A DNA stretch of 64,000 nucleotides from Pseudomonas hygromyciniae (GCF_016925675.1 NZ_CP070506.1:1486501-1550500), one strand, 5' to 3'; positions 37,914 to 47,873 are shown, numbered from the stretch's first letter. Made by a program: numbers and translations. The notes: a model not told the origin generated them from the letters alone.

Positions 37914-38858
37914 ATGACTATCTTGGTAATCGCCGAACACGACAACAAGGTGCTGGCCCCGGCCACCCTGAACACCGTGGCTGCCGCCGCTAAAATCGGT
38001 GGCGACATCCACGTACTGGTCGCTGGTCAAGGCGCTGGCGCCGTGGCTGAAGCCGCAGCAAAAGTCGCTGGCGTGAGCAAAGTACTGCTGGCCGATAACG
38101 CTGCCTACGCGCACCAACTGCCGGAAAACGTTGCCCCTCTGATTGCTGCTCTTGGTTTAGAGGCGGGAGGCGCTGGCTACAGCCACATCCTGGCTGCTGC
38201 CACCTCCAACGGCAAAAACATCCTGCCACGGGTTGCTGCGCAGCTGGACGTTGACCAGATCTCCGAGATCGTTTCGGTCGAAAGCGCCGACACCTTCAAG
38301 CGCCCGATCTACGCCGGTAACGCCATTGCCACCGTGCAATCGACTGCTGGCGTCAAAGTCATCACCGTGCGTGCCACCGGTTTCGACCCAGTTGCCGCCG
38401 AAGGTGGTTCGGCTGCCGTTGAAGCGGTGGCTGCTGCTCACGATGCTGGCACTTCCAGCTTTGTTGGCGAAGAACTGGCCAAGTCGGACCGTCCTGAGCT
38501 GACCGCTGCCAAGATCGTCGTTTCCGGCGGGCGTGGCATGCAGAACGGTGACAACTTTAAGCACCTGTACGCCCTGGCCGACAAGCTGGGCGCGGCAGTC
38601 GGCGCTTCGCGCGCGGCAGTCGACGCAGGCTTCGTACCCAACGATATGCAGGTCGGTCAGACCGGCAAGATCGTTGCGCCACAGCTGTACATCGCAGTCG
38701 GTATCTCCGGCGCGATCCAGCATTTGGCCGGTATGAAAGATTCCAAAGTGATCGTTGCGATCAACAAGGACGAAGAAGCCCCGATCTTCCAAGTGGCTGA
38801 TTACGGCCTGGTGGCGGACTTGTTCGAGGCGGTTCCCGAGTTGAGCGCTAGCCTGTAG
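37914..38858 (+). CDS. etfA: Electron transfer flavoprotein alpha subunit
   Basis: 314 residues starting [16 protein letters not shown] after a GGAGAG site. The C-terminal FAD domain has [56 protein letters not shown] and [20 protein letters not shown]. With EtfB it shuttles electrons to ETF-ubiquinone oxidoreductase. It is the last gene of this operon and converges with iclR. Confidence 0.95.
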   Translation: MTILVIAEHDNKVLAPATLNTVAAAAKIGGDIHVLVAGQGAGAVAEAAAKVAGVSKVLLADNAAYAHQLPENVAPLIAALGLEAGGAGYSHILAAATSNGKNILPRVAAQLDVDQISEIVSVESADTFKRPIYAGNAIATVQSTAGVKVITVRATGFDPVAAEGGSAAVEAVAAAHDAGTSSFVGEELAKSDRPELTAAKIVVSGGRGMQNGDNFKHLYALADKLGAAVGASRAAVDAGFVPNDMQVGQTGKIVAPQLYIAVGISGAIQHLAGMKDSKVIVAINKDEEAPIFQVADYGLVADLFEAVPELSASL

Positions 38859-38864
38859 ATGGCT

Positions 38865-38896
38865 CATGCAGGCGCGATCAGTTGCGCGCCTGCATG
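38865..38896. terminator. Bidirectional hairpin between etfA and iclR
   Basis: CATGCAGGCGCG and CGCGCCTGCATG form a perfect 12-bp stem with an 8-base loop between convergent genes. There is no T run, so it may act as a weak terminator or mRNA end protector. Confidence 0.6.
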
Positions 38897-38907
38897 GCCC
38901 ATGGCGA

Positions 38908-39696
38908 TCAGGCGCCCAGGCTTTCGATGTCCCTGGCCAACATCACCAGTTGATGCGCCAGGGAGCTTTGCAGGGTGTCGGTAGGCAGCTGGAACTTCGG
39001 CGCGCCACAGGTCAGGGCCATGATGCTGCCGTCGGCCAGGCGCAGCGGAACGCCTGCGGCGTTGACGTTGCGGTCCCACTCGCCGAGGGACAGGCAAAAA
39101 CCGAATTCTTCATACTCGCGGAACGACTCGTTCAACGAGATCTCCAGGGCCGGCCATTCGTCACCGGCTTTCTTGGCTATTTCGCCGATCAGATGCGCCC
39201 GCTCGTTTTCCGGCGTGGCGGCCAGGTAGGCGCGACCTGCGGCAGTGGTGCTCAGCGGCAGGCGCACACCGGCTTCCATACGCAGGCTGGCGACGTCGGG
39301 TGGGCGGCAGCTTTCCACGTAGATCATCGACAGGCGGTCGCGGCAGGTGAGGCCAACGGTGGTGTTGGTGCGCCGTGCGAACTCGTCCATCAGCGGCTTG
39401 CCCAGCTGGCGCACCCGCAGGTTGTTGACGTAGGCGTAACCCAGGGCCAGCACCCCGGAGTCGAGTTGGTACTTTTCCACGTCCTGGTTGTAGCTCAGGT
39501 AGCCAAGCTGCGTCAGGGTGTAGGTCAGGCGCGAAACCGTGGGCTTGGGCAGGCCGGTAATCCGCGCAATGTCCTGGTTGCCACGGGTGACGTTGCCGTG
39601 GGTGAACGCGCGCAGCACTTCGAGACCGCGACTCAGGGCTTCGACGAATTTCCGGTCCTTGGGTTCGTTCTCGGGCGTTTCGATTTCTTCAGTCAT
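38908..39696 (-). CDS. IclR-family transcriptional regulator
   Basis: 262 residues from the ATG at 39696. Winged helix-turn-helix near the N-terminus (VEALSRGLEVLRAFTHG, then IARITGLPKPTVSRLTYTLTQLGYL) and a C-terminal IclR effector-binding domain (LRVRQLGKPLMDEFARRTNTTVGLTCRDR, then LSTTAAGRAYLAATPE). IclR regulators bind inverted repeats and sense aromatic or organic-acid compounds. It is the only such regulator in the window and lies inside the cluster carrying the four palindromes, so it is their likely reader. Confidence 0.9.
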   Translation of the reverse strand: MTEEIETPENEPKDRKFVEALSRGLEVLRAFTHGNVTRGNQDIARITGLPKPTVSRLTYTLTQLGYLSYNQDVEKYQLDSGVLALGYAYVNNLRVRQLGKPLMDEFARRTNTTVGLTCRDRLSMIYVESCRPPDVASLRMEAGVRLPLSTTAAGRAYLAATPENERAHLIGEIAKKAGDEWPALEISLNESFREYEEFGFCLSLGEWDRNVNAAGVPLRLADGSIMALTCGAPKFQLPTDTLQSSLAHQLVMLARDIESLGA

Positions 39697-39835
39697 GGAG
39701 GCTCGTGTGGGCAGCGGACAGGCAGTGGAAGAGGTTAGTCGATAATGCCCGGCAGTGTGGGCAGTAACCGTCGCGATTTCAATGCAACGACTTATATAGT
39801 CGCGCAAAGTGGCAGCATAGCGGAATCTCGTTCCG

Positions 39836-41167
39836 CTAGTGGATCCATTGCACGACCCACGACAGGGCCAGCAACACCGGAATGGCGATCAGCGCGAAAC
39901 GGCCATTCCAGGTGAGGACAATCGTCCACGCCGAGGTGCCAGCCGTGCGCGCCAGGATCAGCACCGCAGGCCCAAAGGGCGAGAGCAGCATCGCCAGGGA
40001 AAACGCGCAGACCAGGCTGACGGCAGGCCCCAATGGGTTGACGCCGGCCACCTGCAATTGGGCGAGCAAGCCGGCACAAATGCTCAGGGTGATAATCGGC
40101 GCAATGCCGACCAGAGCGAGCCCGACTACACCCAGCAGCGCCATGCATTGCAGCCAGAAAACCTGTGACGAGCCGCCCAGCAACGGCACCAGTTGCTCCA
40201 GGGAAACCAGTTGATTGAACAGCGCACCGAACAGCGCCGAGCAGCCAAATATAAAGACCTCATTGCGCATGCCCGCCAGATGCTCGGCCAATTCGTCGTA
40301 GGCCTTGCGCGGGCTTTCGAGGAACAGCCAGCCACTGACCAGTAGCGGTACCACCATCAGCGACGCCTGGGTGATGTTCAGCCAACTCAGGCTGGCCAGC
40401 GCCACAATTGCACCGATGCCCACGGCGGTGCCGAGCGCCAGTGGGTTGAGAGACGCGGCGGGGATTTCGGGTGATTCGTCGACCAGGGTCTGCAAGTGGC
40501 GGTTTTCCGTGCGTGCGCCAATGAGCATGAGCAGCACCGTGGCGATCACTCCGTAAGGCAGCAGGTCGGCCCAGGCCAGGCTCGGCACTTCACGGGTGAT
40601 GATCGCCACGACAATACTGGTCGGCGCAACCAACGGCACCAGGGCAAAACCGCGAATGGCAGCGGTCAGCACGCCGCGCTGGCCATCACGCCGGCCCGGA
40701 TGATCCGGCGCAAACGGCTGCAGGTAGCTGTGCAGGGTCGAGCACATCAGGTTGAGCATGCCGAAACTGAGGATTGACCCCAGCCCCAATGCGGCCAGCA
40801 GATAGCGCGGATAGAGCAGCGAACGTGGTCCACGCAACAGAAAACCATGCACCTCCCGCAGTGCCGGCAGGCGCTTGACCAGGCAGCCCATCAGCCCCAA
40901 TCCACCAATGAACGCTGCGTAATAAGCGCCGGCGCTGCTCATGCGCTGGACGGCGGGCAGATCCAGCGGGGCCTTGACCAGCCAGATCGCGAGCAACACC
41001 AGCGTCGCCAGGCCCAGGCGCCGAGGGTAGGGCATGAGCGACTGCCAGTGGCGGATAAAAAACAACCCGAACAGCAGCGCCGCGATCAGGCTGAACGCAC
41101 TGGTACGCGTGCCCAGGGCAACCAGTTCGCAGAGCAGGGCCAGTGGCAGCAGGCGTGTCAGTTTCAC
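39836..41167 (-). CDS. Uncharacterised polytopic membrane transporter-like protein
   Basis: 443 residues with about 11-12 hydrophobic segments. It begins at a GTG that overlaps the stop of the hotdog gene (GTGA). Segments such as SFGMLNLMCSTLHSYLQPFAP, LVAPTSIVVAIITREVPSLAWADLLPYGV and the repeated Ser/Thr/Pro-rich half-helices (LVGIAPIITLSICAG, LLSPFGPAVLILARTAG) recall ion-transporter superfamily permeases, but I do not recognise the family. Position between a thioesterase-like gene and iclR suggests transport linked to this pathway. Confidence 0.7.
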   Translation of the reverse strand: MKLTRLLPLALLCELVALGTRTSAFSLIAALLFGLFFIRHWQSLMPYPRRLGLATLVLLAIWLVKAPLDLPAVQRMSSAGAYYAAFIGGLGLMGCLVKRLPALREVHGFLLRGPRSLLYPRYLLAALGLGSILSFGMLNLMCSTLHSYLQPFAPDHPGRRDGQRGVLTAAIRGFALVPLVAPTSIVVAIITREVPSLAWADLLPYGVIATVLLMLIGARTENRHLQTLVDESPEIPAASLNPLALGTAVGIGAIVALASLSWLNITQASLMVVPLLVSGWLFLESPRKAYDELAEHLAGMRNEVFIFGCSALFGALFNQLVSLEQLVPLLGGSSQVFWLQCMALLGVVGLALVGIAPIITLSICAGLLAQLQVAGVNPLGPAVSLVCAFSLAMLLSPFGPAVLILARTAGTSAWTIVLTWNGRFALIAIPVLLALSWVVQWIH

Positions 41168-41592
41168 GCGGGCAGGCGGCGCAGGCGGCTACGCTTGAAC
41201 ACACCTTCGGCGCTGGCCAACAGGTGGTCCTCGGCATCGAGCACATCACACGCGGCCATGTAGATTTTCGGCCCGCCGCCCCGGACCCGGGCGATGACCC
41301 GAACCCGACTGCCCGCAGGGGCGGGAGCCATGTAATTGATGTTCAGTGACAGGGTCAGCGACAAGCGCCACAGGTCCGGGTCGATGTTCCAGGTGCCACA
41401 CATGCCCAGCGCCGCGTCGGCCATGGCGGCAATCACACCGCCGTGCAGGTTGCCGGCTTGGTTGAGGTGCTCGGGGCGCACCTGCAGCGCGATGATGGTT
41501 TGCGCCTGGCCGTATTCAACCAGATCAAGGCCCAGGTACGCGGCGAATCCACTGAACAGGCCTTGCAGGTCGGCGGGTGGTGAGACGGTCAT
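41164..41592 (-). CDS. PaaI-like hotdog thioesterase
   Basis: 142 residues from the ATG at 41592. The hotdog motif QAGNLHGGVIAAMADAALGMCG (about residues 48-69) is that of PaaI/YbgC-type acyl-CoA thioesterases, which release free acids from CoA and so relieve CoA sequestration in catabolic pathways. A degenerate half of the IclR-type palindrome (TATGTTCCGC at 41644) lies 52 bp upstream, and the gene is divergent from the hydroxyacyl-CoA dehydrogenase gene. It is the first gene of a unit with the permease and perhaps iclR. Confidence 0.82.
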   Translation of the reverse strand: MTVSPPADLQGLFSGFAAYLGLDLVEYGQAQTIIALQVRPEHLNQAGNLHGGVIAAMADAALGMCGTWNIDPDLWRLSLTLSLNINYMAPAPAGSRVRVIARVRGGGPKIYMAACDVLDAEDHLLASAEGVFKRSRLRRLPA

Positions 41593-41719
41593 GGTGTGTT
41601 CTCTTTTTGTTATGGGGTGAACGGCGGCACTTGCTATGCACGGTATGTTCCGCAAAGAGCCTTTTTTAGATTGAAGTTGAGCCTGACAATAATTAGTATT
41701 CTAGTCAATATGGAATTAG

Positions 41720-41736
41720 GTTCTGCACAGCGAAAC
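41720..41736. promoter_or_regulatory. IclR-type operator 3 before the hydroxyacyl-CoA dehydrogenase gene
   Basis: GTTCTGC-ACA-GCGAAAC, one mismatch from the shared pattern, lies 17 bp before the gene start. As at 29654, the spacer is ACA and the next two bases are AT. Confidence 0.7.
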
Positions 41737-41753
41737 ATAAAATCGGAGAAGCC

Positions 41754-43286
41754 ATGTTTTCACGTATCGGTGTGATTGGCAGCGGCGCCATGGGCCGTGG
41801 CATTGTTCAAGTGTTTGCGACGTCAGGCTGCGAGGTGCTGCTGTATGACGTGCGCCCTGAAGCGGTCGAACAGGCGCTGAGCTTTAACAAGGACCTGTTG
41901 GCGCGCCAGGTGGCCAAGGGCAAGCTCAGCCCCGAGCAGTTGGAACAGACCCTGGCGCGCATGCAGCCCGCCGCCAGCCTGGAAGCCTTGGCCGGTTGCG
42001 ATCTGTTGATCGAAGCCATCGTCGAGAACCTGGAGGCCAAGCAAGGGCTGTTTCGCCAGTTGGAAGCCATCGTTGCGCCGAGCGCGGTGCTGGCGACTAA
42101 CACGTCTTCGCTGTCCGTCACGCAGATCGCCAGCGGATGCCAACACCCCGAGCGGGTTGCCGGTTTTCACTTCTTCAACCCCGTACCGCTGATGAAGATC
42201 GTCGAGGTGGTGCGCGGTGAACGTACCCAGGTGCAGGTGGTGGAGCGTCTGTGTGCGCTGGCCGAGGCAGCAGGCCACTTTGCAGCGCAGACCCCAGACA
42301 CGCCGGGCTTTCTGGTCAACCATGCCGGTCGTGCCTATGGCACTGAAGCGTTGCGTATCCTTGGCGAGAACATTGCCGATGTCGAGCAGATCGACCGCAT
42401 CTTGCGCGATGGCCCGGGGTTTCGCATGGGGCCGTTCGAGCTTTTTGACCTCACCGGCCTGGACATCTCCCATGGCGTGATGGAGTCGATCTACGCGCAG
42501 TTTTATGGTGATCCACGTTATACCCCGTCTTACCTGGCGGCCCAGCGGGTGGCCGCAGGTTTGCTGGGGCGCAAGAGTGATGGGCATGGTTTTTACCGCT
42601 ATGTCGATGGTCAGCAACTGCGTTCGCCGCAGCCCCAGCGCGCACCTGTACCGGTTGATCGTTGTTTCTGGCTCGACAGCCAGGATGCGCAGGTAAGGGG
42701 CGAAGTGGCGGCCTTGCTCGCAGCCGGCGGGGCGATTCTCGAAGCGGGCGCTCAACCGTCTGCCGACGCAATCTGCCTGATAACCCCGCTGGGGGAAGAT
42801 GCCACCAGCGTGATCGCGCGCCAAGGGTTGCCCGCCGAGCGCACCCTGGCCCTGGATACCTTCTGCGACTTCTCCAAACGCCTGGTGTTGATGCGCCAGC
42901 CTGCGCTGGACCCGGCATTCGAAGCCCAGGCGGTTCAGGCCTTGGGCAGCAACGGGGTACCGGTGGAAGTGATCAATGACTCACCCGGTTTCATCATTCA
43001 GCGGGTCGTGGCAAGCGTGGCCAATCTGGGCGCGGAAATCGTCCAGCGCGGCATCGCCACCCCGGCCACCCTCGACCGCGCGGTGATGCTGGCGCTGGGT
43101 TATCCGCGTGGCCCACTGGCTTTGGCCGAGTTCTATGGCGCAGACAAAATCCTCGCGGTGCTGCGTGGCATTCAAGGCTGCTATGAGGAGCCGCGTTATC
43201 GTCCCAGCCCCTGGCTGCGTCGCCGGGTCCAGTTGGGCCTGAGCCTGCAAACTCCCGATCAACCCTCTGCCGTGCAGGAGCAATAA
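41754..43286 (+). CDS. 3-hydroxyacyl-CoA dehydrogenase (PaaH/HbdA-like, two-domain)
   Basis: 510 residues. The NAD-binding motif GVIGSGAMGRG (residues 7-17) opens a Rossmann domain with LATNTSSLSVTQIASGCQHPERVAGFHFFNPVPLMKIVEVV. Two hydroxyacyl-CoA dehydrogenase C-terminal modules follow (around 190-285, LVNHAGRAYGTEALRILGE, and 405-500, IIQRVVASVANLGAEIVQRG), as in PaaH. It oxidises a 3-hydroxyacyl-CoA. A thiolase begins 2 bp downstream, so the two are coupled. Confidence 0.9.
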   Translation: MFSRIGVIGSGAMGRGIVQVFATSGCEVLLYDVRPEAVEQALSFNKDLLARQVAKGKLSPEQLEQTLARMQPAASLEALAGCDLLIEAIVENLEAKQGLFRQLEAIVAPSAVLATNTSSLSVTQIASGCQHPERVAGFHFFNPVPLMKIVEVVRGERTQVQVVERLCALAEAAGHFAAQTPDTPGFLVNHAGRAYGTEALRILGENIADVEQIDRILRDGPGFRMGPFELFDLTGLDISHGVMESIYAQFYGDPRYTPSYLAAQRVAAGLLGRKSDGHGFYRYVDGQQLRSPQPQRAPVPVDRCFWLDSQDAQVRGEVAALLAAGGAILEAGAQPSADAICLITPLGEDATSVIARQGLPAERTLALDTFCDFSKRLVLMRQPALDPAFEAQAVQALGSNGVPVEVINDSPGFIIQRVVASVANLGAEIVQRGIATPATLDRAVMLALGYPRGPLALAEFYGADKILAVLRGIQGCYEEPRYRPSPWLRRRVQLGLSLQTPDQPSAVQEQ

Positions 43287-43288
43287 CC

Positions 43289-44491
43289 ATGTCCGCTTAT
43301 ATCTATGATGGCCTGCGTACACCTTTTGGCCGCAGCGCCGGCGCCTTGGCCAGCGTGCGCCCCGATGACTTGCTGGGTGAGGTCATCCGCGCCTTGGTGG
43401 CGCGTAGCCCGTTCGCTGCCCAGGACTATGAAGACGTCGTGGCGGGCTGTGCCTGCCAGGCCGGTGAAGATGCGCGCAACGTTGCCCGCAATGCGGCATT
43501 GCTCGCGGGGTTGCCATTGACCACCGGTGGTTTGACGGTCAACCGCTTGTGCGGCTCGGGGCTGGCGGCGGTGCTGGATGTGAGTCGGATGATCCGGTGC
43601 GATGAAGGCCAGCTGTTTATCGCCGGCGGCACCGAGAGCATGAGTCGTGCGCCGTTTGTCGTCGGCAAGAGTGAGGCGGCGTTTTCCCGGGCGTTCCAGG
43701 TCTTCGACAGCAGCATCGGTGCGCGTTTTCCCAACCCGCGTATCGAGGCTGAATTCGGCGCCGACAGCATGCCGCAGACCGCCGATAACATTGCGCACGA
43801 TCTGGGCATCAGCCGTGGCGACAGTGATGCATTCGCGGCGCGCAGCCAGGCGTTGTATGCCAAGGCGCTGGCCGAGGGCTTTTACGAGGAGGAACTGCTG
43901 CAGGTCTTGGTCCCCCAAGGGCGCAAGCTGCCGCCCAAGGCGGTGGTCGCCGATGAGCACCCACGGCCGAGCACCGATGAGCCAGCGCTCTCCCGTCTGG
44001 GGGCGCTGTTCGAGGGTGGCGTGGTCACGGCAGGTAATGCCTCGGGGATCAACGATGGCGCGGCGGCGCTGATTATGGGCAACCGCGCTATCGGTGAGCG
44101 TCACGGGCTCAAGCCACGGGCACGGATCGTGGCCGGTGCGGTCGCGGGTGTTGCGCCACGGGTGATGGGCCTGGGGCCGGTACCGGCGATTCGCAAGGTC
44201 CTGGCGCGAGCCGGGCTCAGCCTGGCGGATATGGATGTGATTGAAATCAATGAAGCCTTCGCCACCCAGGTACTGGGGTGCGCCAAGGAGTTGGGCCTGG
44301 CCTTTGACGACCCACGCTTGAATGCCCAGGGCGGTGCCATCGCCATTGGCCACCCGCTGGGCGCCTCCGGTGCCCGCTTGGCCCTGACGGCCTTGCGCAG
44401 CCTGGAGCGCCAACAAGGGCGCTACGCGTTGGTGAGCCTGTGCATCGGGATTGGTCAGGGCATTGCTTGCGTGATCGAGCGGCTTGACTGA
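43289..44491 (+). CDS. Thiolase (3-oxoadipyl-CoA thiolase-like)
   Basis: 400 residues. Catalytic nucleophile Cys88 (VNRLCGSGLAAV), the His loop GGAIAIGHPLGASGARL and the second Cys in LVSLCIGIGQG are all in place. The start YIYDGLRTPFGRSAGALASVRPDDLL resembles PcaF/PaaJ thiolases that cleave dicarboxyl-type 3-oxoacyl-CoA, which fits a dicarboxylate pathway. It is coupled to the upstream dehydrogenase. Confidence 0.9.
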   Translation: MSAYIYDGLRTPFGRSAGALASVRPDDLLGEVIRALVARSPFAAQDYEDVVAGCACQAGEDARNVARNAALLAGLPLTTGGLTVNRLCGSGLAAVLDVSRMIRCDEGQLFIAGGTESMSRAPFVVGKSEAAFSRAFQVFDSSIGARFPNPRIEAEFGADSMPQTADNIAHDLGISRGDSDAFAARSQALYAKALAEGFYEEELLQVLVPQGRKLPPKAVVADEHPRPSTDEPALSRLGALFEGGVVTAGNASGINDGAAALIMGNRAIGERHGLKPRARIVAGAVAGVAPRVMGLGPVPAIRKVLARAGLSLADMDVIEINEAFATQVLGCAKELGLAFDDPRLNAQGGAIAIGHPLGASGARLALTALRSLERQQGRYALVSLCIGIGQGIACVIERLD

Positions 44492-44516
44492 AACCACTGC
44501 ATGCAAATGCGGACTT

Positions 44517-44669
44517 GTTGTGGCGAGCGGGCTTGTCGGAACGCCGCATCGCCCGCGCTGGGTGGCGGAGCCGCCCCAAAACCTGCCGGCTCGGTATGTC
44601 TGAAACAACCGCGGTGCCTGGAGTGGGGCTGCTACGCAGCCCAGCGCGGGGCAAGCCCGCTCGCCACAG
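44517..44669. repeat. Long inverted REP-like repeat
   Basis: TGTGGCGAGCGGGCTTGTCG at the left and GGGCAAGCCCGCTCGCCACA at the right enclose about 110 bp with further partly paired GC segments. The same outer arms flank 56395-56693 and, as a variant, 63372-63508, so it is a family of large palindromic repeats. Confidence 0.8.
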
Positions 44670-44767
44670 GGTAGGTCGTCAGTTTCAGACCTATGGTTAT
44701 CCCAGGCAAGCCAGCTCCCGCATGTGATGGGGGGTGTGCCCAAGACTCTGCGCCTGGCACAGATCCC

Positions 44768-44858
44768 TTGTGGGAGTGGGCTTGCCCGCGAAGGCGGCGG
44801 GTCAGAAAAATAGATTTTGACTGACCCACCGCTTTCGCGAGCAAGCCCGTTCCCACAC
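44768..44858. repeat. REPIN between the two thiolase genes
   Basis: TTGTGGGAGTGGGCTTGCCC and an inverted copy ending CCCGTTCCCACAC, with the spacer containing CTGACCCACCGC as in the REPIN at 7819. Together with the preceding repeat it fills the 395-bp gap between the convergent thiolase genes. Confidence 0.88.
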
Positions 44859-44886
44859 AGATGCCGCTTCGCACGCTGGTTCTGCG

Positions 44887-46071
44887 TCAGACCACCTCGA
44901 ACAACCCCGCAGCCCCTTGCCCGCCGCCGATGCACATGGTCACCACCACATACCTGGCGCCGCGTCGTTTGCCTTCGATCAGGGCATGGCCGGTCAGGCG
45001 TGAGCCGGTGACGCCATAAGGGTGGCCGATGGAGATGGAGCCGCCGTTGACGTTCATCTTCTCCAGGGGAATGCCGAGCTTTTCCCGGCAGTAAATCACC
45101 TGCGAGGCGAAGGCTTCGTTGAGCTCCCACAAGTCGATATCGTCGATCTTCAGGCCGTTGCGCTTGAGCAGGCGCGGGATGGCGTAGACCGGGCCAATCC
45201 CCATTTCGTCCGGCTCGCAACCGGCTACGGCAAAGCCGCGGAAAATCCCAAGCGGTTCGAGGTTATTGCGTTCGGCGTAGAGGCTGTCCATGACCAGGCA
45301 CACCGATGCCCCATCGGACAATTGGCTGGCATTGCCCGCCGTGATGAACTGCCCGGCACCGCGCACCGGCTCCAGCAGGGCCAGGTTTTGCAGGGTGGTG
45401 GAGGGGCGGTTGCATTCGTCCTGGGTGAGGGTGACGGGCTGCTCGCTGACCTCGCCGCTGTGTTTGTCCTTGACCAGCATTTGCGTGGTGAAAGGGACAA
45501 TCTCGGCATCAAACAAACCGGCAGCCTGGGCGGCGGCGGTGCGCTGTTGGCTGAGCAGGGCGTATTCGTCCTGGGCCTGGCGGCTGATGTTGTAGCGATG
45601 GGCAACGATGTCGGCGGTTTCGATCATCGACAGGTAAAGCTCGGGTTTGTGCTCCAGCAGCCAAGGGTTCTGACTGCGATAGCTACTGAGCTTGTCGTTT
45701 TGCAGCAGGCTGATGGATTCCACGCCGCCGGCGATCATCGCCGGGACTTTCTCCGACACGATACGCTGCGCCGCAAGCGCGATGGCTTGCAGCCCCGAGC
45801 TGCAAAAGCGGTTGATCGACAAACCCGCGGTGGTGGTAGGCAACCCGCCACGAATGGCTGCCAGGCGTGCCATGTTCTTGCCCTGGGCGCCTTCCTGGAA
45901 CGTCGCACCCAGGATCACATCTTCAATCAGCCCCGGATCAATCCCGGCACGGGCCACGGCCTGTTGGATCACATGCCCGGCCAGGTCGATGCTGTGGGTG
46001 TTGTTCAGGGCGCCCCGGTAGGATTTGCCCAGGGCGGTGCGCGCGGTGGAGACAATAACGGCGTCAGACAT
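44887..46071 (-). CDS. Acetyl-CoA acyltransferase (PimB-like thiolase)
   Basis: 394 residues from the ATG at 46071. Nucleophile Cys90 ([12 protein letters not shown]), [17 protein letters not shown] and [17 protein letters not shown] are intact. It belongs to a different thiolase subfamily from the gene at 43289, closer to FadA/PimB, so the cluster has two thiolases for different chain lengths or the last cleavage. It follows the CoA-ligase gene by 3 bp on the same strand. Confidence 0.9.
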   Translation of the reverse strand: MSDAVIVSTARTALGKSYRGALNNTHSIDLAGHVIQQAVARAGIDPGLIEDVILGATFQEGAQGKNMARLAAIRGGLPTTTAGLSINRFCSSGLQAIALAAQRIVSEKVPAMIAGGVESISLLQNDKLSSYRSQNPWLLEHKPELYLSMIETADIVAHRYNISRQAQDEYALLSQQRTAAAQAAGLFDAEIVPFTTQMLVKDKHSGEVSEQPVTLTQDECNRPSTTLQNLALLEPVRGAGQFITAGNASQLSDGASVCLVMDSLYAERNNLEPLGIFRGFAVAGCEPDEMGIGPVYAIPRLLKRNGLKIDDIDLWELNEAFASQVIYCREKLGIPLEKMNVNGGSISIGHPYGVTGSRLTGHALIEGKRRGARYVVVTMCIGGGQGAAGLFEVV

Positions 46072-46074
46072 CAA

Positions 46075-47760
46075 TCAGCTTCCTGTGCCAGTAACGGTGG
46101 GGGTGTGGGCGGCCCATTCTTCATCCTGCAATTGGCGCCAGAGCAGTTTGCCGGTACCGGATTGCGGCAGATGCTCGCGAAACTCAATGGTGACCGGGAC
46201 TTTGTAGGCCGACATGTTGGCCTTGCACCACTCGATGATGTCGCTGGCCGTGGTGTCCTGTTGTCCGGGGTGCAGGGTCACCAGGGCTTTGACCGCTTCC
46301 CCTCGGCGTGCGTCGGGGGAGGAGATGACGCAGCACTGCTTGATCGCCGGATGGCGGTACATCAGGCTTTCGACTTCCGAAGGCCAGACCTTGTAGCCGG
46401 AAGCGTTGATCATGCGTTTGATGCGGTCGACCATGAAGAAGTAGCCGTCTTCATCGTAGTAACCGAGGTCGCCGGTACGTAGGAAACGTTTACCTTCCAG
46501 TTCGATAAAGGCTTTTTCGGTGTCCTGCGGGAGTCGCCAGTAGCCTTTGAACACCTGCGGGCCGCGGCAGACAATTTCGCCCACTTCGTGGGGCGCCAGC
46601 TCCAGGCCGGTGGTGCTGTCGATCACGCGCGAGTCTACGTCGAACGCCGGAATGCCCAGGCATTGGGATTTGCTGCGCGCCTTGGGGTTCATATGGGTCG
46701 CGGCCATGGTTTCGGTCATGCCGTAACCTTCGATGTAGTCCAGGCCCAGCGACTGCTTGAGCTTGTCCTTGACCGGGCCGGGCATCGCCGCGCCGCCGCC
46801 GCCAATGTAGTTGAGGCTCGACAGGTCATAGCGGTCGAGCCCGTCCTGGGTCAGGAAATCTACGGCCATGGTGACGATATTGGACCAGTTGCTGACGCGA
46901 TAACGCTGCATTAACTGTGCGGCGACTTCACGGTTCCAGCGGGTCATGAGCACCACACAGGCGCCACTGAAAATCGGCCCGTTCATCGACGATTGCATAC
47001 CGGCGACATGGAACAGCGGCAGGGTGGTCAGCACCACGTCTTCGCAATTGCGGTTGGTCCAGGCCTGGCGGTGCACCGTCGTCGCCATCACTGACCCATG
47101 GGTATGCAGGCAGCCCTTGGGCACGCCGGTGGTGCCTGAGCTGTAAGGCATCACACAGTGATCGTCGGCGCCACTCAGGTGTGGGCCGGGGCGTTGCCCG
47201 CAATCGAGGGCTGCCTGCCAGCGCGTCACCCCCGGCACTGTTGCTGTTTCAACCGGGGCCAGCAGCTCGGGCGGCAGGGGCAGGTCGGTGGGCGTGCGCA
47301 GGTACTCGGAGTAAGCCGTGGTCAGCACGTGGCGCAGCTTGAAGCGGCCGAGCAGCGGCGTGACAAACGGCGCGAGATCCTGGGCGCAGACGACGATCTC
47401 GCCGTCCGTATCGTGCAGGTAGTGTTCCAGTTCGCTGGCGCGGCTCATGGGGTTGAGCGGTACCACCATGGCATCGGCGCGCAGGGCGGCGTAGTAGGTG
47501 ATGATGAATTGCGGCGAGTTCTGCATGAACAGCAGGACCCGGTCGCCGCGCTTGATCCCCTGGGATTGGAAATACCCGGCCAATCGCTCGACCTCATCGA
47601 GCAACTGGGCGTAGCTGATGAGGGTGTCGTAGTAAATGATCGCGGTCTTTTGCGGATAACGCCGGGCAGAGATTTCCAGGTTACAGAACAGGCTGGTATC
47701 CGGCAGTGTCAGGTGGTGGGGCGCACCCTCCGGCCAATGGGGCAGGTGACGGTTGAACAT
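46075..47760 (-). CDS. Acid-CoA ligase, AMP-forming (PimA-like)
   Basis: 561 residues of the ANL superfamily: the P-loop-like YSSGTTGVPKGCLHTHGS (about 197), the ATP-binding EGYGMTETMA (about 340), GDLGYYDEDGYFFMVDRIKRMINASGYKVWPSEVE near the hinge and a C-terminal catalytic Lys region (SGTGKLLWRQL). It activates a carboxylic acid with ATP and CoA, the entry step of the pathway. Operator 4 lies 114 bp upstream. PimA is the best-fitting named relative from context; the acid is not proven. Confidence 0.88.
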   Translation of the reverse strand: MFNRHLPHWPEGAPHHLTLPDTSLFCNLEISARRYPQKTAIIYYDTLISYAQLLDEVERLAGYFQSQGIKRGDRVLLFMQNSPQFIITYYAALRADAMVVPLNPMSRASELEHYLHDTDGEIVVCAQDLAPFVTPLLGRFKLRHVLTTAYSEYLRTPTDLPLPPELLAPVETATVPGVTRWQAALDCGQRPGPHLSGADDHCVMPYSSGTTGVPKGCLHTHGSVMATTVHRQAWTNRNCEDVVLTTLPLFHVAGMQSSMNGPIFSGACVVLMTRWNREVAAQLMQRYRVSNWSNIVTMAVDFLTQDGLDRYDLSSLNYIGGGGAAMPGPVKDKLKQSLGLDYIEGYGMTETMAATHMNPKARSKSQCLGIPAFDVDSRVIDSTTGLELAPHEVGEIVCRGPQVFKGYWRLPQDTEKAFIELEGKRFLRTGDLGYYDEDGYFFMVDRIKRMINASGYKVWPSEVESLMYRHPAIKQCCVISSPDARRGEAVKALVTLHPGQQDTTASDIIEWCKANMSAYKVPVTIEFREHLPQSGTGKLLWRQLQDEEWAAHTPTVTGTGS

Positions 47761-47873
47761 TCTAAAACCCTATTGTTATGAGTCTGGGTTAATCGATATG
47801 CGTGCGGCATGGCAGTGCCATCTCGCTGGAGATTTGCATGCAATGCGCTTGGATGTCAAATATATGGAATCAT

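Noticed and set aside
43259..45220. A 653-codon frame opposite the two thiolase genes
   Set aside because: It runs through both REP repeats and the antisense of clear thiolases, with no family likeness.
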